A program made the position numbers and the translations under genes. DNA of 64,000 bases. Origin: Nocardia goodfellowii. GTDB lineage: Bacteria > Actinomycetota > Actinomycetes > Mycobacteriales > Mycobacteriaceae. The stretch lies in assembly GCF_017875645.1 (NCBI RefSeq), contig NZ_JAGGMR010000001.1:4340001-4404000 (forward strand), read 5' to 3'. The notes beneath the pieces were generated by a model, which worked only from the letters and a program-made list of their open reading frames with translations, had not been told where the DNA came from and did no database searches. Below, one piece after another: positions 47,325 to 56,936 of this stretch; within the stretch, counting starts at the first letter, position 1, and every line of letters starts with the position of its first letter.

Positions 47325-48602
47325 GTGGACCGCGTACTGAGGCGGTTCGCCGATCGGCCGGGTTCGAGGTTCTCGGTGCTGGCGATCCGCAATTTCCGGC
47401 TCTTCGTGGCGGGCCAGGTCACCTCGGTGACCGGAACCTGGATGATGGTGGCGGCCCAGGACTGGCTGGTGCTGGAGCTGACGGACGATTCGGCGATGGC
47501 GCTGGCTCTGCTGACGGTGTGCCAGTTCGCGCCGGCCGTGCTGCTGCCGGTCGGAGCGGGGCTGCTCGCCGATCGAATCGCCAAACGGACGCTGTTGGTC
47601 ATCGCGAATCTCGCAGCGGCGCTTGTGGCCTCGATTCAGGCGGTAGTGGTGCTGTCGGGCCGGGTGGAGCTGTGGCAGCTGTATCTGGTCGCACTCGCCA
47701 TCGGGATCGTCATGTCGATCGAGACGCCGATTCGCATGTCGTTCATCAGCGAGATCGTCGGTGACGAGCGGTTTCGGGATGCCTCCGCGCTGAGTGCGAT
47801 GTATTTCAGCGTCGCGCAACTCTGCGGTCCGGCCGCCGCGGGTTTGCTCATCGGCCTCTTCGGTACCGGGACCGCGATGGCGGTCAATGCGGTGAGCTAC
47901 TCGGCCACCGTGCTCGGCCTGGTGCTGATGCGGCCCGGTGACCTGGTATCGGCCGCTCCACGCGCCGCCGCACTGGATGTGCTGCGGGGATGGCGGCGCA
48001 TACGGAACAGCGACTCGCTGATGTGGGCGACCGTCCTGCTCGCCGGGGTCGGCTTCTTCGCGCTGAATCTGCGGGTCACCGCACCGCTGCTGGCCAAGAG
48101 CGCGTTCGAGGTGAATCCGGCGGCGTTCGGGCTTGTCACCGCCGCGTTGGCAGCCGGGTCGCTGCTCGCGGCGCTGCTGGTCGGCGGTCGGGGCCGGCCG
48201 TCGTTGCATGCCGCACTCGGGTACGCGGCCCTGCTCGGCGGTGCGGAGGCCGCGCTCGGGTTAGCGACCTATCTGCCGGTGGCGATGCTCCTGCTGGTCC
48301 TCTGCGGCGCGGCGATGACGGCCTTTCTGCAAGCCACGAACCATCATCTGCAACTCGGCAGCGGCCCGGCGTATCGGACGCACGTCATCGCGGTCTATAC
48401 GACGATTGTGCAAGGGGTGACGCCGCTGGCCGCGCTCGCGGTCGGATTCTTCGCCCATCGTGTGGGGGTGCGGCCGGTGGTCTCCCTCGGCGGGCTCGCT
48501 GCGGTATGCGTCGCGGCCGCGATCTTTTTCACCTGTGGTCGCCGCAAAGAACCTACGGGTGCGCCGGTGCCGCCGGGGGAGAAACCTACGGTCGGACCGT
48601 AG
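47325..48602 (+). CDS. MFS exporter (MFS_3/EntS type)
   Basis: A 425-residue MFS protein with about 12 helices. It begins [25 protein letters not shown], with the motif [20 protein letters not shown], as in the enterobactin-exporter-like MFS_3 group. It lies directly after the LuxR gene and before the biosynthetic genes, so it is the probable exporter for the polyketide. The start is GTG at 47325. Its stop lies inside a perfect palindrome. Confidence 0.87.
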   Translation: MDRVLRRFADRPGSRFSVLAIRNFRLFVAGQVTSVTGTWMMVAAQDWLVLELTDDSAMALALLTVCQFAPAVLLPVGAGLLADRIAKRTLLVIANLAAALVASIQAVVVLSGRVELWQLYLVALAIGIVMSIETPIRMSFISEIVGDERFRDASALSAMYFSVAQLCGPAAAGLLIGLFGTGTAMAVNAVSYSATVLGLVLMRPGDLVSAAPRAAALDVLRGWRRIRNSDSLMWATVLLAGVGFFALNLRVTAPLLAKSAFEVNPAAFGLVTAALAAGSLLAALLVGGRGRPSLHAALGYAALLGGAEAALGLATYLPVAMLLLVLCGAAMTAFLQATNHHLQLGSGPAYRTHVIAVYTTIVQGVTPLAALAVGFFAHRVGVRPVVSLGGLAAVCVAAAIFFTCGRRKEPTGAPVPPGEKPTVGP

Positions 48603-48603
48603 G
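48585..48603. promoter_or_regulatory. 19-base perfect palindrome at the MFS stop codon
   Basis: CCTACGGTCGGACCGTAGG is self-complementary around one central base and contains the TAG stop (48600-48602). A related ACCTACGGGT lies ~35 bp upstream. It could act as an operator for the 163-bp promoter space before the accC gene or as a short terminator; sequence alone does not decide. Confidence 0.4.
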
Positions 48604-48765
48604 GTTGCCCGTCCGGCCTTGAACCGCCCCGGGATCTGCCGGAGCATTTCCATTGTTCGGCAAAGGCATTGCCGCCGAATCGAATTCGAGATTCTTTTGC
48701 TGTCGCCCCGCATCGGCGCCGGGCCTGCTTCGTCTGAAATCCACTGTGCTGCGAGGGATGCGGAT

Positions 48766-50529
48766 ATGCGTAAGGTGCTCATTGCCAATCGAGGCGAGAT
48801 CGCGGTGCGAATTGCCCGCGCCTGCCGAGACGCCGGACTCACCGCCGTGGCTGTCTACGCCGATCCGGATCGTGACGGCATGCACGCACGGTTGGCGGAC
48901 GAGGCCTACGCACTCGGCGGCGACACTCCGGTGACGAGCTATCTCGATGCGGGCAAGATCCTGCGCGTCGCGATCGAATCCGGTGCCGACGCCGTGCACC
49001 CCGGTTACGGGTTCCTTTCCGAGAACGCTGATTTCGCGCAGGCGGTAATCGACGCCGGACTCACCTGGATCGGCCCTCCTCCGGCCGCGATCCGCATGCT
49101 CGGCGACAAGGTCGCCGCGCGCCGGATCGCCCGGGCGGTCGGTGCACCGCTGGTCCCGGGCACACCGGAGCCGGTCGCCGAGGCCGGGGAAGCGATGGCC
49201 TTCGCTGATCGGCACGGGCTGCCGATCGCTATCAAGGCGGCCTTCGGCGGCGGTGGACGTGGGTTGAAGGTGGCTCGGGTCCGCGCGGAGATTCCGGAAC
49301 TGTTCGACTCGGCGGTCCGCGAGGCGACGATGGCCTTCGGCCGCGGTGAGTGCTTCGTCGAGCGCTATCTCGACGCGCCGCGGCATGTGGAAACCCAGTG
49401 TCTAGCAGATACTTTCGGCAATGTCGTGGTCGTCTCCACTCGGGACTGCACGTTGCAGCGCCGACACCAGAAGTTGGTGGAGGAAGCGCCCGCGCCGTTC
49501 CTCACCGCGGACCAGCGTGCCGAGCTCTACCGGGCCTCCAAGGCGATTCTCGCGCACGCGGGCTATGTCGGCGCCGGGACGTGTGAGTTCCTGATCGGCC
49601 GGGACGGCGTGGTCTCGTTCCTCGAGGTCAACACCCGCCTGCAGGTGGAACACCCGGTGACCGAGGAGGTCACCGGAATCGACCTGGTGCGCGAGATGTT
49701 CCGGATCGCGAACGGCGAGCCGCTGGGCTACGACGACCCCGAACCGCGCGGGCACGCGGTGGAGTTCCGGATCAACGGTGAGGACCCCGGCCGGGGGTTC
49801 CTGCCCGCGCCGGGCACTGTCACAGGATTCGCGCCGCCGTCGGGGCCGGGTGTCCGGCTCGACACCGGAGTCGAGTCGGGCACCGTGGTCGGCCCCGCGT
49901 GGGATTCGTTGCTGGCCAAGCTGATTGTTCTCGGCGCGACGCGGGAGCAGGCCCTGCGGCGCGCGGCCCGGGCGCTGGCCGAGTTCGTGGTCGAGGGGCT
50001 GCCGACCACGCTGCCGTTCCACCGGGCGGTAGTCGAGGATCCCGCGTTCATCGGTGACCCGTTCCGGGTGCACACCCGCTGGATCGAGACCGAGTTCGAC
50101 AATCGGATCGCGGCCCAGCCGCTCGACTCCGCCGTGGCGGAACCGCCGGAACGCGAGACCGTGGTGGTGGAGATCGGCGGGCGGCGACTGGAGGTCTCAC
50201 TGCCCGCTGTCGCCCCTGCGGGGCGACCTGCCGTTGTCCGCCCCGCGGGGCACTTCCGGCGGCGAACCGGCTCGGCGGGACCTGCCGGGTCGTCGGACGC
50301 GACGCTGTTCGCCCCGATGCAGGGCACCGTCGTGCAAGTCGCTGTCGCAGAGGGACAACGCGTCGACGCCGGGGACCTGGTCGTGGTCGTCGAGGCGATG
50401 AAGATGGAGCAGCCGTTGACCGCGCACCGGGCGGGCGTGGTCCGTGACCTGACCGCATCGGTCGGCGCCACGCTGAGTGCCGGCGCGACCATTTGCCGGC
50501 TCGTGGACTCCGAAACGACCGCCGCATGA
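48766..50529 (+). CDS. accC: Acyl-CoA carboxylase alpha subunit (biotin carboxylase + BCCP)
   Basis: A 587-residue protein. It opens [20 protein letters not shown], with [15 protein letters not shown], the ATP-grasp glycine loop [13 protein letters not shown] and [20 protein letters not shown]. The C-terminal biotinyl domain has biotinylated K546 in VEAMKMEQP. It carboxylates biotin for malonyl-CoA (or methylmalonyl-CoA) supply. GCGAGGGATG precedes the ATG at 48766. It is the first biosynthetic gene; its carboxyltransferase and epsilon partners are at 58939 and 60507. JadJ plays this role in jadomycin clusters. Confidence 0.92.
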   Translation: MRKVLIANRGEIAVRIARACRDAGLTAVAVYADPDRDGMHARLADEAYALGGDTPVTSYLDAGKILRVAIESGADAVHPGYGFLSENADFAQAVIDAGLTWIGPPPAAIRMLGDKVAARRIARAVGAPLVPGTPEPVAEAGEAMAFADRHGLPIAIKAAFGGGGRGLKVARVRAEIPELFDSAVREATMAFGRGECFVERYLDAPRHVETQCLADTFGNVVVVSTRDCTLQRRHQKLVEEAPAPFLTADQRAELYRASKAILAHAGYVGAGTCEFLIGRDGVVSFLEVNTRLQVEHPVTEEVTGIDLVREMFRIANGEPLGYDDPEPRGHAVEFRINGEDPGRGFLPAPGTVTGFAPPSGPGVRLDTGVESGTVVGPAWDSLLAKLIVLGATREQALRRAARALAEFVVEGLPTTLPFHRAVVEDPAFIGDPFRVHTRWIETEFDNRIAAQPLDSAVAEPPERETVVVEIGGRRLEVSLPAVAPAGRPAVVRPAGHFRRRTGSAGPAGSSDATLFAPMQGTVVQVAVAEGQRVDAGDLVVVVEAMKMEQPLTAHRAGVVRDLTASVGATLSAGATICRLVDSETTAA

Positions 50530-50549
50530 ACGGAATCGAGGAGTTGAAG

Positions 50550-52031
50550 ATGGACGTTGCGCAATCGAACGTGGACGCATCGGTGATCATCGTCGGAGCG
50601 GGCCCGGCCGGGCTCATGCTGGCCGCCGAACTTCGCCTGGCCGGTGTGGATGTCGTTGTCCTGGAGAAGCTTTCCGAGCGCAGCGGCGAATCGCGCGGCA
50701 TCGGTCTCACGCTGCGCACCATGGAGGTGTTCGACCAGCGCGGCCTGCTGCCCCGCTTCGGCGAGTTGGAGGTCAGCTCGGCCGGGCATTTCGGCGGCAT
50801 CGCGCTGGATCTCGAGGTGCTGGGCGCGCCGCTGCGGGCGGCACGCACCGTGCCGCAATCGACGACCGAAACCGTACTCGAATCCTGGGCGGCCGAGCTG
50901 GGCGCCGACATCCAGCGCGGTCAGGAGCTGATCGGCATCGATCCCGACGCCGACCGGGTGACGGCGCGGCTACGCGATGGGCGAGCCCTTACGGCGCGGT
51001 ACGTCGTCGGCTGCGACGGCGGGCGCAGCGTGGTGCGCCGATCGGTGGGTTTCGACTTCCCTGGCACCCCGGCGACGACGGAACTGTATCTCGCTGATAT
51101 TCGCGGTGTGGAGATCGCGCCGCGGATGATCGGCGAGGTGCTGCCCGGCGGCATGGTGATGGCCGCGCGGCTACCCGATGGCGCACACCGGATCATCGTC
51201 AGCGAACGGGGGATACCGCCACAGCGGCGTACCGGCCCACCGAGCTTCGCCGAGGTGGCCGATATCTGGAAGCGGTTGACCGGAACCGATATCTCGCACG
51301 GAGAGCCGGTGTGGGTGAGCGCTTTCGGTGACGCCGCGCGCTTGGTCACCACCTATCGGCGCGGCAGGGTCCTGCTGGCCGGTGATGCCGCGCACGTCCA
51401 CCTGCCCGCGGGCGGCCAAGGGATGAACACCAGCATCCAGGACGCGGTGAACCTGGGTTGGAAGCTGGGTGCGGTTCTGCGGGGAACCGCGCCGGAGGCA
51501 CTGCTGGACACTTATCACACCGAGCGGCACGAGGTCGGCCGCAAGTTGCTGGTCAACACCCGTGCGCAGAGTCTGTTCATCCTCGGTGGCGAGGAAGTGG
51601 CGCCGCTGCGCGAGGTACTCACCGAACTGGTCGGAATTCCTGCGGTGGAGCGCCATCTCGCTGCCCGCGTCAGCGGCCTCGACATCCGCTATGACGTCGG
51701 CGGCGGGACGCATCCCATGCTCGGCGCGCGGCTGCCCCGGACATCGCTGACCCGGAACGGCCGTGCGACCGATACCGCCGAACTGCTGCGGTCCGGCCGC
51801 GGTGTGCTGCTCGACCTCGCGGACAATCCGGCGCTGCGTCGCCGGGCCGCCGGATGGACAGACCGGATCGATCTGGTGACCGCGACACCCGACCGATCCG
51901 GCGCCGCGGACCAACTCGTGGGCACCACTGCGCTGCTGGTGCGGCCGGATGGCCATATCGCTTGGGCCGCGCCGGGCAGCCGGCACGACCTGCCGATGGC
52001 CCTGGACCGCTGGTTCGGACCAGCCAGATGA
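50550..52031 (+). CDS. FAD-dependent aromatic polyketide hydroxylase (PgaE/JadH-like)
   Basis: A 493-residue flavoprotein monooxygenase. The GxGxxG FAD motif is IIVGAGPAGLMLAAELRLAG, the DG motif is YVVGCDGGRSVVRRSVGFDF, and the GD motif is RVLLAGDAAHVHLPAGGQGM. A C-terminal thioredoxin-like part without cysteines ends in LVRPDGHIAWAA. This is the class that hydroxylates angucycline and tetracycline intermediates. The ATG at 50550 has GAGGAG six bases before it; ATG 50526 overlaps the accC stop. It is the first of two such flavoenzymes in the cluster. Confidence 0.88.
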   Translation: MDVAQSNVDASVIIVGAGPAGLMLAAELRLAGVDVVVLEKLSERSGESRGIGLTLRTMEVFDQRGLLPRFGELEVSSAGHFGGIALDLEVLGAPLRAARTVPQSTTETVLESWAAELGADIQRGQELIGIDPDADRVTARLRDGRALTARYVVGCDGGRSVVRRSVGFDFPGTPATTELYLADIRGVEIAPRMIGEVLPGGMVMAARLPDGAHRIIVSERGIPPQRRTGPPSFAEVADIWKRLTGTDISHGEPVWVSAFGDAARLVTTYRRGRVLLAGDAAHVHLPAGGQGMNTSIQDAVNLGWKLGAVLRGTAPEALLDTYHTERHEVGRKLLVNTRAQSLFILGGEEVAPLREVLTELVGIPAVERHLAARVSGLDIRYDVGGGTHPMLGARLPRTSLTRNGRATDTAELLRSGRGVLLDLADNPALRRRAAGWTDRIDLVTATPDRSGAADQLVGTTALLVRPDGHIAWAAPGSRHDLPMALDRWFGPAR

Positions 52032-52051
52032 CATCGGACAAGGAGAGAGAA

Positions 52052-52378
52052 ATGTTCAGCACACTGATCGTGGCCAGAATGCGGCCCACCGCGGCCGATG
52101 ACGTCGCAGCATTGTTTCGGGCATTCGACGAAACCGAGATGCCGCACCGGATGGGTACGCGCCGCCGTCAGCTCTTCGCTTACCACGGCTTGTATTTCCA
52201 TTTGCAAGATTTCGATTCCGATGACGGCGGCGAACGCATCGCCGGCGTCCGGACCGCACCGGAATTCGTCAAGATCAGCGAGGATCTGCAGCCGTTCATC
52301 GAAGCCTACGATCCGCAGACCTGGCGCTCACCCGCTGACGCCATGGCCGGTCGCTTCTACACCTGGAGTGCGTTGTGA
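52052..52378 (+). CDS. TcmI-family type II polyketide cyclase
   Basis: A 108-residue ferredoxin-like cyclase: [40 protein letters not shown] and [16 protein letters not shown] match the TcmI/JadI-like group, which closes the last ring of tetracyclic or angular polyketides. AAGGAGAGAGAA precedes the ATG at 52052. Its stop overlaps the GTG of the KS-alpha gene. In angucycline clusters this position is held by JadI/PgaF-like proteins. Confidence 0.88.
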   Translation: MFSTLIVARMRPTAADDVAALFRAFDETEMPHRMGTRRRQLFAYHGLYFHLQDFDSDDGGERIAGVRTAPEFVKISEDLQPFIEAYDPQTWRSPADAMAGRFYTWSAL

Positions 52379-53652
52379 ACGCCGGGCGGCGGCGGGTGGT
52401 CATCACCGGAATAGGTGTCACCGCGCCGGGGGGAGTGGGTACCAAGAGTTTCTGGGACCTGATCTCCAACGGCCGCACCGCGACTCGGCGAGTCTCGTTC
52501 TTCGACCCGTCCGCCTTCCGCTCGCAGATCGCGGCGGAGATCGACTTCGATGCCGAGATGCACGGGCTGAGCCCGCAGGAGATCCGGCGAATGGATCGCG
52601 CCGCGCAACTCGCGGTGGTCAGCGCTCGGGAGGCCATCACCGACAGCGGTCTGGAATTCGGCGCGCTGGACCCGCATCGCACGGGAGTCACCATCGGCAG
52701 CGCGGTCGGGGCCACCATGGGGCTGGACGAGGAATATCGAACCGTCAGCGACGGCGGCCGGCTGGAACTGGTCGACCACAACTACGCGGTACCCCATCTC
52801 TACAACTACCTGGTGCCCAGTTCGTTCGCGACGGAGGTGGGATGGGCCATCGGCGCGCAGGGACCCAGCGCGGTCGTCTCCACGGGCTGCACCTCGGGCC
52901 TGGACGCTGTCGGCTACGCCGCCGAGGTCCTGCGTGACGGTGGCGCCGACGTGATGATCGCGGGCGCCACCGACGCGCCGATCAGCCCCATCACGGTGGC
53001 GTGTTTCGATGCGATCAAAGCGACCACCTCGCGCAACGACGACCCGGAGCACGCATCACGTCCCTTCGACGCCACCCGCAACGGGTTCGTGCTCGGCGAG
53101 GGCGCTGCGGTGTTCGTGCTCGAGGAACTGGGCAGCGCCCGGCGTCGCGGTGCGCATATCTACGCCGAATTGGCCGGGCACGCAACACGTTCGAACGCCT
53201 TCCACATGACCGGGTTGCGTCCGGACGGTAAGGAGATGGCCGAGGCGATCCGGGTCGCGCTGGCCGAAGCGCAGATCAATACCTCCGAGATCGACTACAT
53301 CAACGCGCACGGTTCCGGCACCAAGCAGAACGATCGGCACGAAACCGCCGCGTACAAGCGAAGTTTGGGCGAGCACGCCTACCGCACACCGATCAGCTCC
53401 ATCAAATCGATGGTCGGGCACTCCCTCGGAGCGATCGGGTCGATCGAGATCGCCGCTTCCGTACTGGCGATGACCAACAACGTGGTCCCGCCGACGGCGA
53501 ACCTGCACACCGCCGATCCCGAATGCGACCTGGACTATGTGCCACTGACCGCCCGTGATCACCAGGTCGACGTGGTGTTGTCGGTCGGCAGTGGGTTCGG
53601 CGGATTCCAGAGCGCCGTGGTGCTGGCCGACCCCTTCCGGAGCCGGTCATGA
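52375..53652 (+). CDS. Type II PKS ketosynthase alpha (KS-alpha)
   Basis: A 425-residue ketosynthase. The active-site Cys is C172 in [15 protein letters not shown]. The two catalytic His lie in [14 protein letters not shown] and [13 protein letters not shown]. It condenses malonyl-ACP units with the chain-length factor encoded next, which starts inside its stop (ATGA at 53649). All catalytic residues are present. Its GTG start overlaps the cyclase stop. Confidence 0.95.
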   Translation: MNAGRRRVVITGIGVTAPGGVGTKSFWDLISNGRTATRRVSFFDPSAFRSQIAAEIDFDAEMHGLSPQEIRRMDRAAQLAVVSAREAITDSGLEFGALDPHRTGVTIGSAVGATMGLDEEYRTVSDGGRLELVDHNYAVPHLYNYLVPSSFATEVGWAIGAQGPSAVVSTGCTSGLDAVGYAAEVLRDGGADVMIAGATDAPISPITVACFDAIKATTSRNDDPEHASRPFDATRNGFVLGEGAAVFVLEELGSARRRGAHIYAELAGHATRSNAFHMTGLRPDGKEMAEAIRVALAEAQINTSEIDYINAHGSGTKQNDRHETAAYKRSLGEHAYRTPISSIKSMVGHSLGAIGSIEIAASVLAMTNNVVPPTANLHTADPECDLDYVPLTARDHQVDVVLSVGSGFGGFQSAVVLADPFRSRS

Positions 53653-54872
53653 CCAGCACCGTGGTGACCGGGTTGGGAGTAGCCGCGCCCACCGGGCTCG
53701 GCCTGGAGCAGTATTGGACCGCGACGCTGGCCGCGCGCACCGGGATCCGGCGGATCTCCCGGTTCGACCCCTCCTCCTATCCGGCTCAATTGGCCGGGGA
53801 GATCACCGGTTTCAGTGCCGAGGCACACCTGCCGAGCAGGTTGCTGCCGCAGACCGATCGGATGACGCGGATCGCGCTGGTGAGTGCCGACTGGGCGTTC
53901 GCCGATGCCGGTGTGCGACCGGGCGATCTGGGCGAGTACTCCGCCGGTGTCATCACCGCGAGCCATTCTGGTGGGTTCGAGTTCGGTCAGAACGAACTGA
54001 AAGCCCTGTGGAGCCGGGGCGGGGAATACGTCAGTGCCTACCAGTCATTTGCCTGGTTCTACGCGGTCAACAGCGGTCAGATCTCCATCCGCAACGGTTT
54101 GCGCGGGCCGAGCAGCGTGGTGGTCAGTGACCAGGCCGGCGGTCTGGACGCGGTGGCGCACGCGCGCAGGCAGATCAGGAAGGGAACCGCGCTGATCGTC
54201 TCGGGCGCGATCGACGCGTCGATCTGCCCGTGGGGCTGGGTGGCGCAGTTGGCCGGCGGCGGTCTCAGTACCGAAACCGACCCGGAGCGGGCGTATCTGC
54301 CCTTCGACGCCGGCGCCAGCGGCTACGTGCCGGGCGAGGGTGGCGCCTTGCTGGTGCTCGAGGATGCCCGGCACGCCGAGCAGCGCGGTGCGCGGCAGAT
54401 CTACGGCGAGATCGCCGGTCACGCCGCCACGCTGGATCCGCCGCCTGGTCCCGGCGGCGAATCCGGATTGCGCCGGGCCCTGGAGCTCGCACTGCGGGAC
54501 GCGGGCTGCTCGGCCGCGGAGATCGACGTCGTCTTCGCCGATGCCGCCGGAATCACGGCGCTGGATCGCAGCGAGGCCGCCGCCATCACCGCGGTGTTCG
54601 GCGCCCGCGCCGTACCGGTCACCGCGCCGAAAACGATGACGGGCCGGCTGTATTCCGGGGCGGCCCCACTCGATCTGGCCGCCGCGTTCCTGTCGATCCG
54701 CGACCGCGTGATCCCGCCGACCATCGGCAGCTCACTGGCCGAGGAATACGAACTCGACCTGGTCACTACGGCACGGGAGGCGCCGGTCCGCACCGCGCTC
54801 GTGCTGGCTCGTGGTGCGGGCGGCTTCAACTCCGCGATGGTCGTGCGCGGTCCTGGTCGAAACCTCAACTGA
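53649..54872 (+). CDS. Chain-length factor (KS-beta)
   Basis: A 407-residue ketosynthase-like partner in which the Cys is replaced by Gln: Q162 in [16 protein letters not shown], the mark of KS-beta. It sets chain length with KS-alpha and starts the chain by decarboxylating malonyl-ACP. The chain length cannot be read directly. The operon's other genes suggest a decaketide-type angular product. It is followed 13 bp later by the ACP gene. Confidence 0.94.
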   Translation: MTSTVVTGLGVAAPTGLGLEQYWTATLAARTGIRRISRFDPSSYPAQLAGEITGFSAEAHLPSRLLPQTDRMTRIALVSADWAFADAGVRPGDLGEYSAGVITASHSGGFEFGQNELKALWSRGGEYVSAYQSFAWFYAVNSGQISIRNGLRGPSSVVVSDQAGGLDAVAHARRQIRKGTALIVSGAIDASICPWGWVAQLAGGGLSTETDPERAYLPFDAGASGYVPGEGGALLVLEDARHAEQRGARQIYGEIAGHAATLDPPPGPGGESGLRRALELALRDAGCSAAEIDVVFADAAGITALDRSEAAAITAVFGARAVPVTAPKTMTGRLYSGAAPLDLAAAFLSIRDRVIPPTIGSSLAEEYELDLVTTAREAPVRTALVLARGAGGFNSAMVVRGPGRNLN

Positions 54873-54885
54873 CGAAAGGAAAGTC

Positions 54886-55143
54886 ATGCCATTCACCCTC
54901 GAAGATCTCCGGCGCATCCTGCGGGAGGGCTCCGGCGACACCGGCCTGCTGGACGGCGACATCGACGAGCTCGAGTTCGAAGAACTCGGCTACGAATCGC
55001 TGGCACTGCTGGAGACGACCGGCCGCATCAAACGCGAATTCGGCGTCGCCCTCGACGACGAGGAGGCGGCCGCGGCGAGTACGCCGCGGGCCCTGGTGGC
55101 CCTGGTCAACGCGCACCTGCTCGGCGCCTCCCAGCCCGGCTGA
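54886..55143 (+). CDS. Type II PKS acyl carrier protein
   Basis: An 85-residue ACP. S38 in the ELGYESLALLE motif is the phosphopantetheine site; many aromatic-PKS ACPs have Asp before this Ser, and here it is Glu. GAAAGGAAAG precedes the ATG at 54886. It carries the growing chain for the KS-alpha/CLF pair. No phosphopantetheinyl transferase gene is visible in the window. Confidence 0.93.
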   Translation: MPFTLEDLRRILREGSGDTGLLDGDIDELEFEELGYESLALLETTGRIKREFGVALDDEEAAAASTPRALVALVNAHLLGASQPG

Positions 55144-55176
55144 AGCCAAAACCTCTATTAGACAAGGAGATTCGCT

Positions 55177-55959
55177 ATGTCTCGAGACGACAGGGTGGCA
55201 TTGGTCACCGGCGCGACCAGCGGCATCGGCTTGGCGTCGGTACGGCAACTGGCCGAGCAGGGACACCGGGTGTTTCTCTGCGCCCGCGACAAGGAAGCCG
55301 TCAGCGATACCGTGGCGCGATTACGCGACGCGGGCCTCGACGTCGACGGCACTACCGCCGATGTTCGTTCGCAGGAGGACATTTCGGCCCTGGTACGCGC
55401 GGCGGTCGACCGGTTCGGTCCGATCGACGTGCTGGTCAACAACGCGGGCCGCAGTGGGGGCGGGGTGACCGCCGACATCCCGGACGAACTGTGGTTCGAC
55501 GTGATCGCGACCAACCTGCACAGCGTCTTCCTGATCACCCGCGAAGTTCTCACCAGCGGCGGGATGCGCGCGAAGCAGCGCGGCCGAATCATCAACATCG
55601 CCTCCACCGCCGGAAAACAGGGCGTCGTGCTCGGTGCGCCCTATTCGGCGTCCAAACACGGCGTCGTCGGCTTCACCAAGGCACTCGGCAACGAGCTGGC
55701 TCCGACCGGGATCACCGTCAACGCGGTCTGCCCGGGGTACGTGGAAACGCCCATGGCGCAACGAGTCCGGAGCGGATACGCCGAGGCCTGGGACACCACC
55801 GAAGACGCCATCCTGGCGAAATTCCAGGCCAAGATCCCGCTCGGTCGCTATTCGACGCCGCAGGAGGTCGCGGGCCTGGTCGGCTACCTGGCCTCCGACC
55901 TCGCCGCCTCCATCACCGCACAGGCACTCAATGTCTGTGGGGGCCTGGGCAACTTCTGA
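55177..55959 (+). CDS. Polyketide C9-type ketoreductase (SDR)
   Basis: A 260-residue SDR of the ActIII/JadE type: the NADPH loop is VTGATSGIGLASVRQL, then LVNNAGRSGGG. The catalytic Ser is in INIASTAGKQG and the Tyr/Lys pair in PYSASKHGVVG. It ends TAQALNVCGGLGNF, typical of this family. It reduces the poly-keto chain, usually at C9. AAGGAG precedes the ATG. A TTA codon is present at 55321. Confidence 0.94.
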   Translation: MSRDDRVALVTGATSGIGLASVRQLAEQGHRVFLCARDKEAVSDTVARLRDAGLDVDGTTADVRSQEDISALVRAAVDRFGPIDVLVNNAGRSGGGVTADIPDELWFDVIATNLHSVFLITREVLTSGGMRAKQRGRIINIASTAGKQGVVLGAPYSASKHGVVGFTKALGNELAPTGITVNAVCPGYVETPMAQRVRSGYAEAWDTTEDAILAKFQAKIPLGRYSTPQEVAGLVGYLASDLAASITAQALNVCGGLGNF

Positions 55960-55988
55960 TTTCGACCACCTGATTCGAAGGAAAAGTC

Positions 55989-56933
55989 ATGAGCGCACAC
56001 ACGCGTGAGGTCGAGCACGCCATCACCGTGCAGGCACCGGCCGGTGAGGTCTATCGCATGCTCGCCGAGGTGGAGAACTGGCCGCGGTTGTTCCCGCCGT
56101 CGGTCTACGTCGATCGGATCGAGCAGACCGGCAACGAGGAACGCATCCGGATCTGGGCGACGGCCAACGGTGTACCCAAGAACTGGGTGTCACGGCGCGT
56201 CCTGGACCCGGAGTCTCATCGAATCACGTTCTGGCAGGAGGTTTCCGCGCCGCCGGTAGCGCAGATGAACGGCACCTGGATCATCGAGGACCAGGGCGAG
56301 CGGCGGACCCGGCTACGGCTGCTGCACAGCTATCGCGCGGTCGACGACGATCCAGCGGGGCTGGACTGGATCGAGCGGGCGGTCGACGAGAACAGCAGGG
56401 CCGAATTACCCGGCTTGAAGGCGGCGGTCGAGTCGGCCGTGCGGACCAGCGAGCTGACCCTGTCCTTCGTGGATTCGGTCCAGGTCAACGGCTCGGCCAA
56501 GGACATGTTCGACTTCGTCAACGAGGCGAACCGGTGGACCGAGCGGTTGCCGCACGTCGACGCCGTCGAGCTGACCGAGTCCGCTCCGGGCCTGCAGGTG
56601 CTGCGCATGCAGACCCTGACCAAGGACGGTTCGAGTCACACCACCGAGTCGGTCCGGGTCTGCTTCCCGCACCACCGCATCGCCTACAAGCAGACAACCC
56701 TGCCCGCCCTGATGGATCTGCATACCGGGTACTGGCAGTTCGATGCGGATGCCGACGGCGGCACCACCGCCTCCTCGCAGCACACGGTGATCATCAACGC
56801 CGATCGGATCACCGAGATCCTCGGCCCGGACGCTGGCATCGCGGAGGCGCGCACGTTCATCCGCGACGCCCTCGGCAACAACAGTCGCGCCACCTTGGCG
56901 CACGCCAAAGCGTATGCGGAAGAACGGCGTTGA
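55989..56933 (+). CDS. Didomain aromatase/cyclase (ARO/CYC)
   Basis: A 314-residue protein with two START/helix-grip domains. The first (~10-145) opens AITVQAPAGEVYRMLAEVENWPRLFPP and the second (~155-310) reads SVQVNGSAKDMFDFVNEANRWTERLPH. Such didomain enzymes act after C9 ketoreduction and aromatise the first ring, as in actinorhodin and angucycline paths. AAGGAAAAG precedes the ATG. The next gene begins only three bases after its stop. Confidence 0.93.
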   Translation: MSAHTREVEHAITVQAPAGEVYRMLAEVENWPRLFPPSVYVDRIEQTGNEERIRIWATANGVPKNWVSRRVLDPESHRITFWQEVSAPPVAQMNGTWIIEDQGERRTRLRLLHSYRAVDDDPAGLDWIERAVDENSRAELPGLKAAVESAVRTSELTLSFVDSVQVNGSAKDMFDFVNEANRWTERLPHVDAVELTESAPGLQVLRMQTLTKDGSSHTTESVRVCFPHHRIAYKQTTLPALMDLHTGYWQFDADADGGTTASSQHTVIINADRITEILGPDAGIAEARTFIRDALGNNSRATLAHAKAYAEERR

Positions 56934-56936
56934 CCG

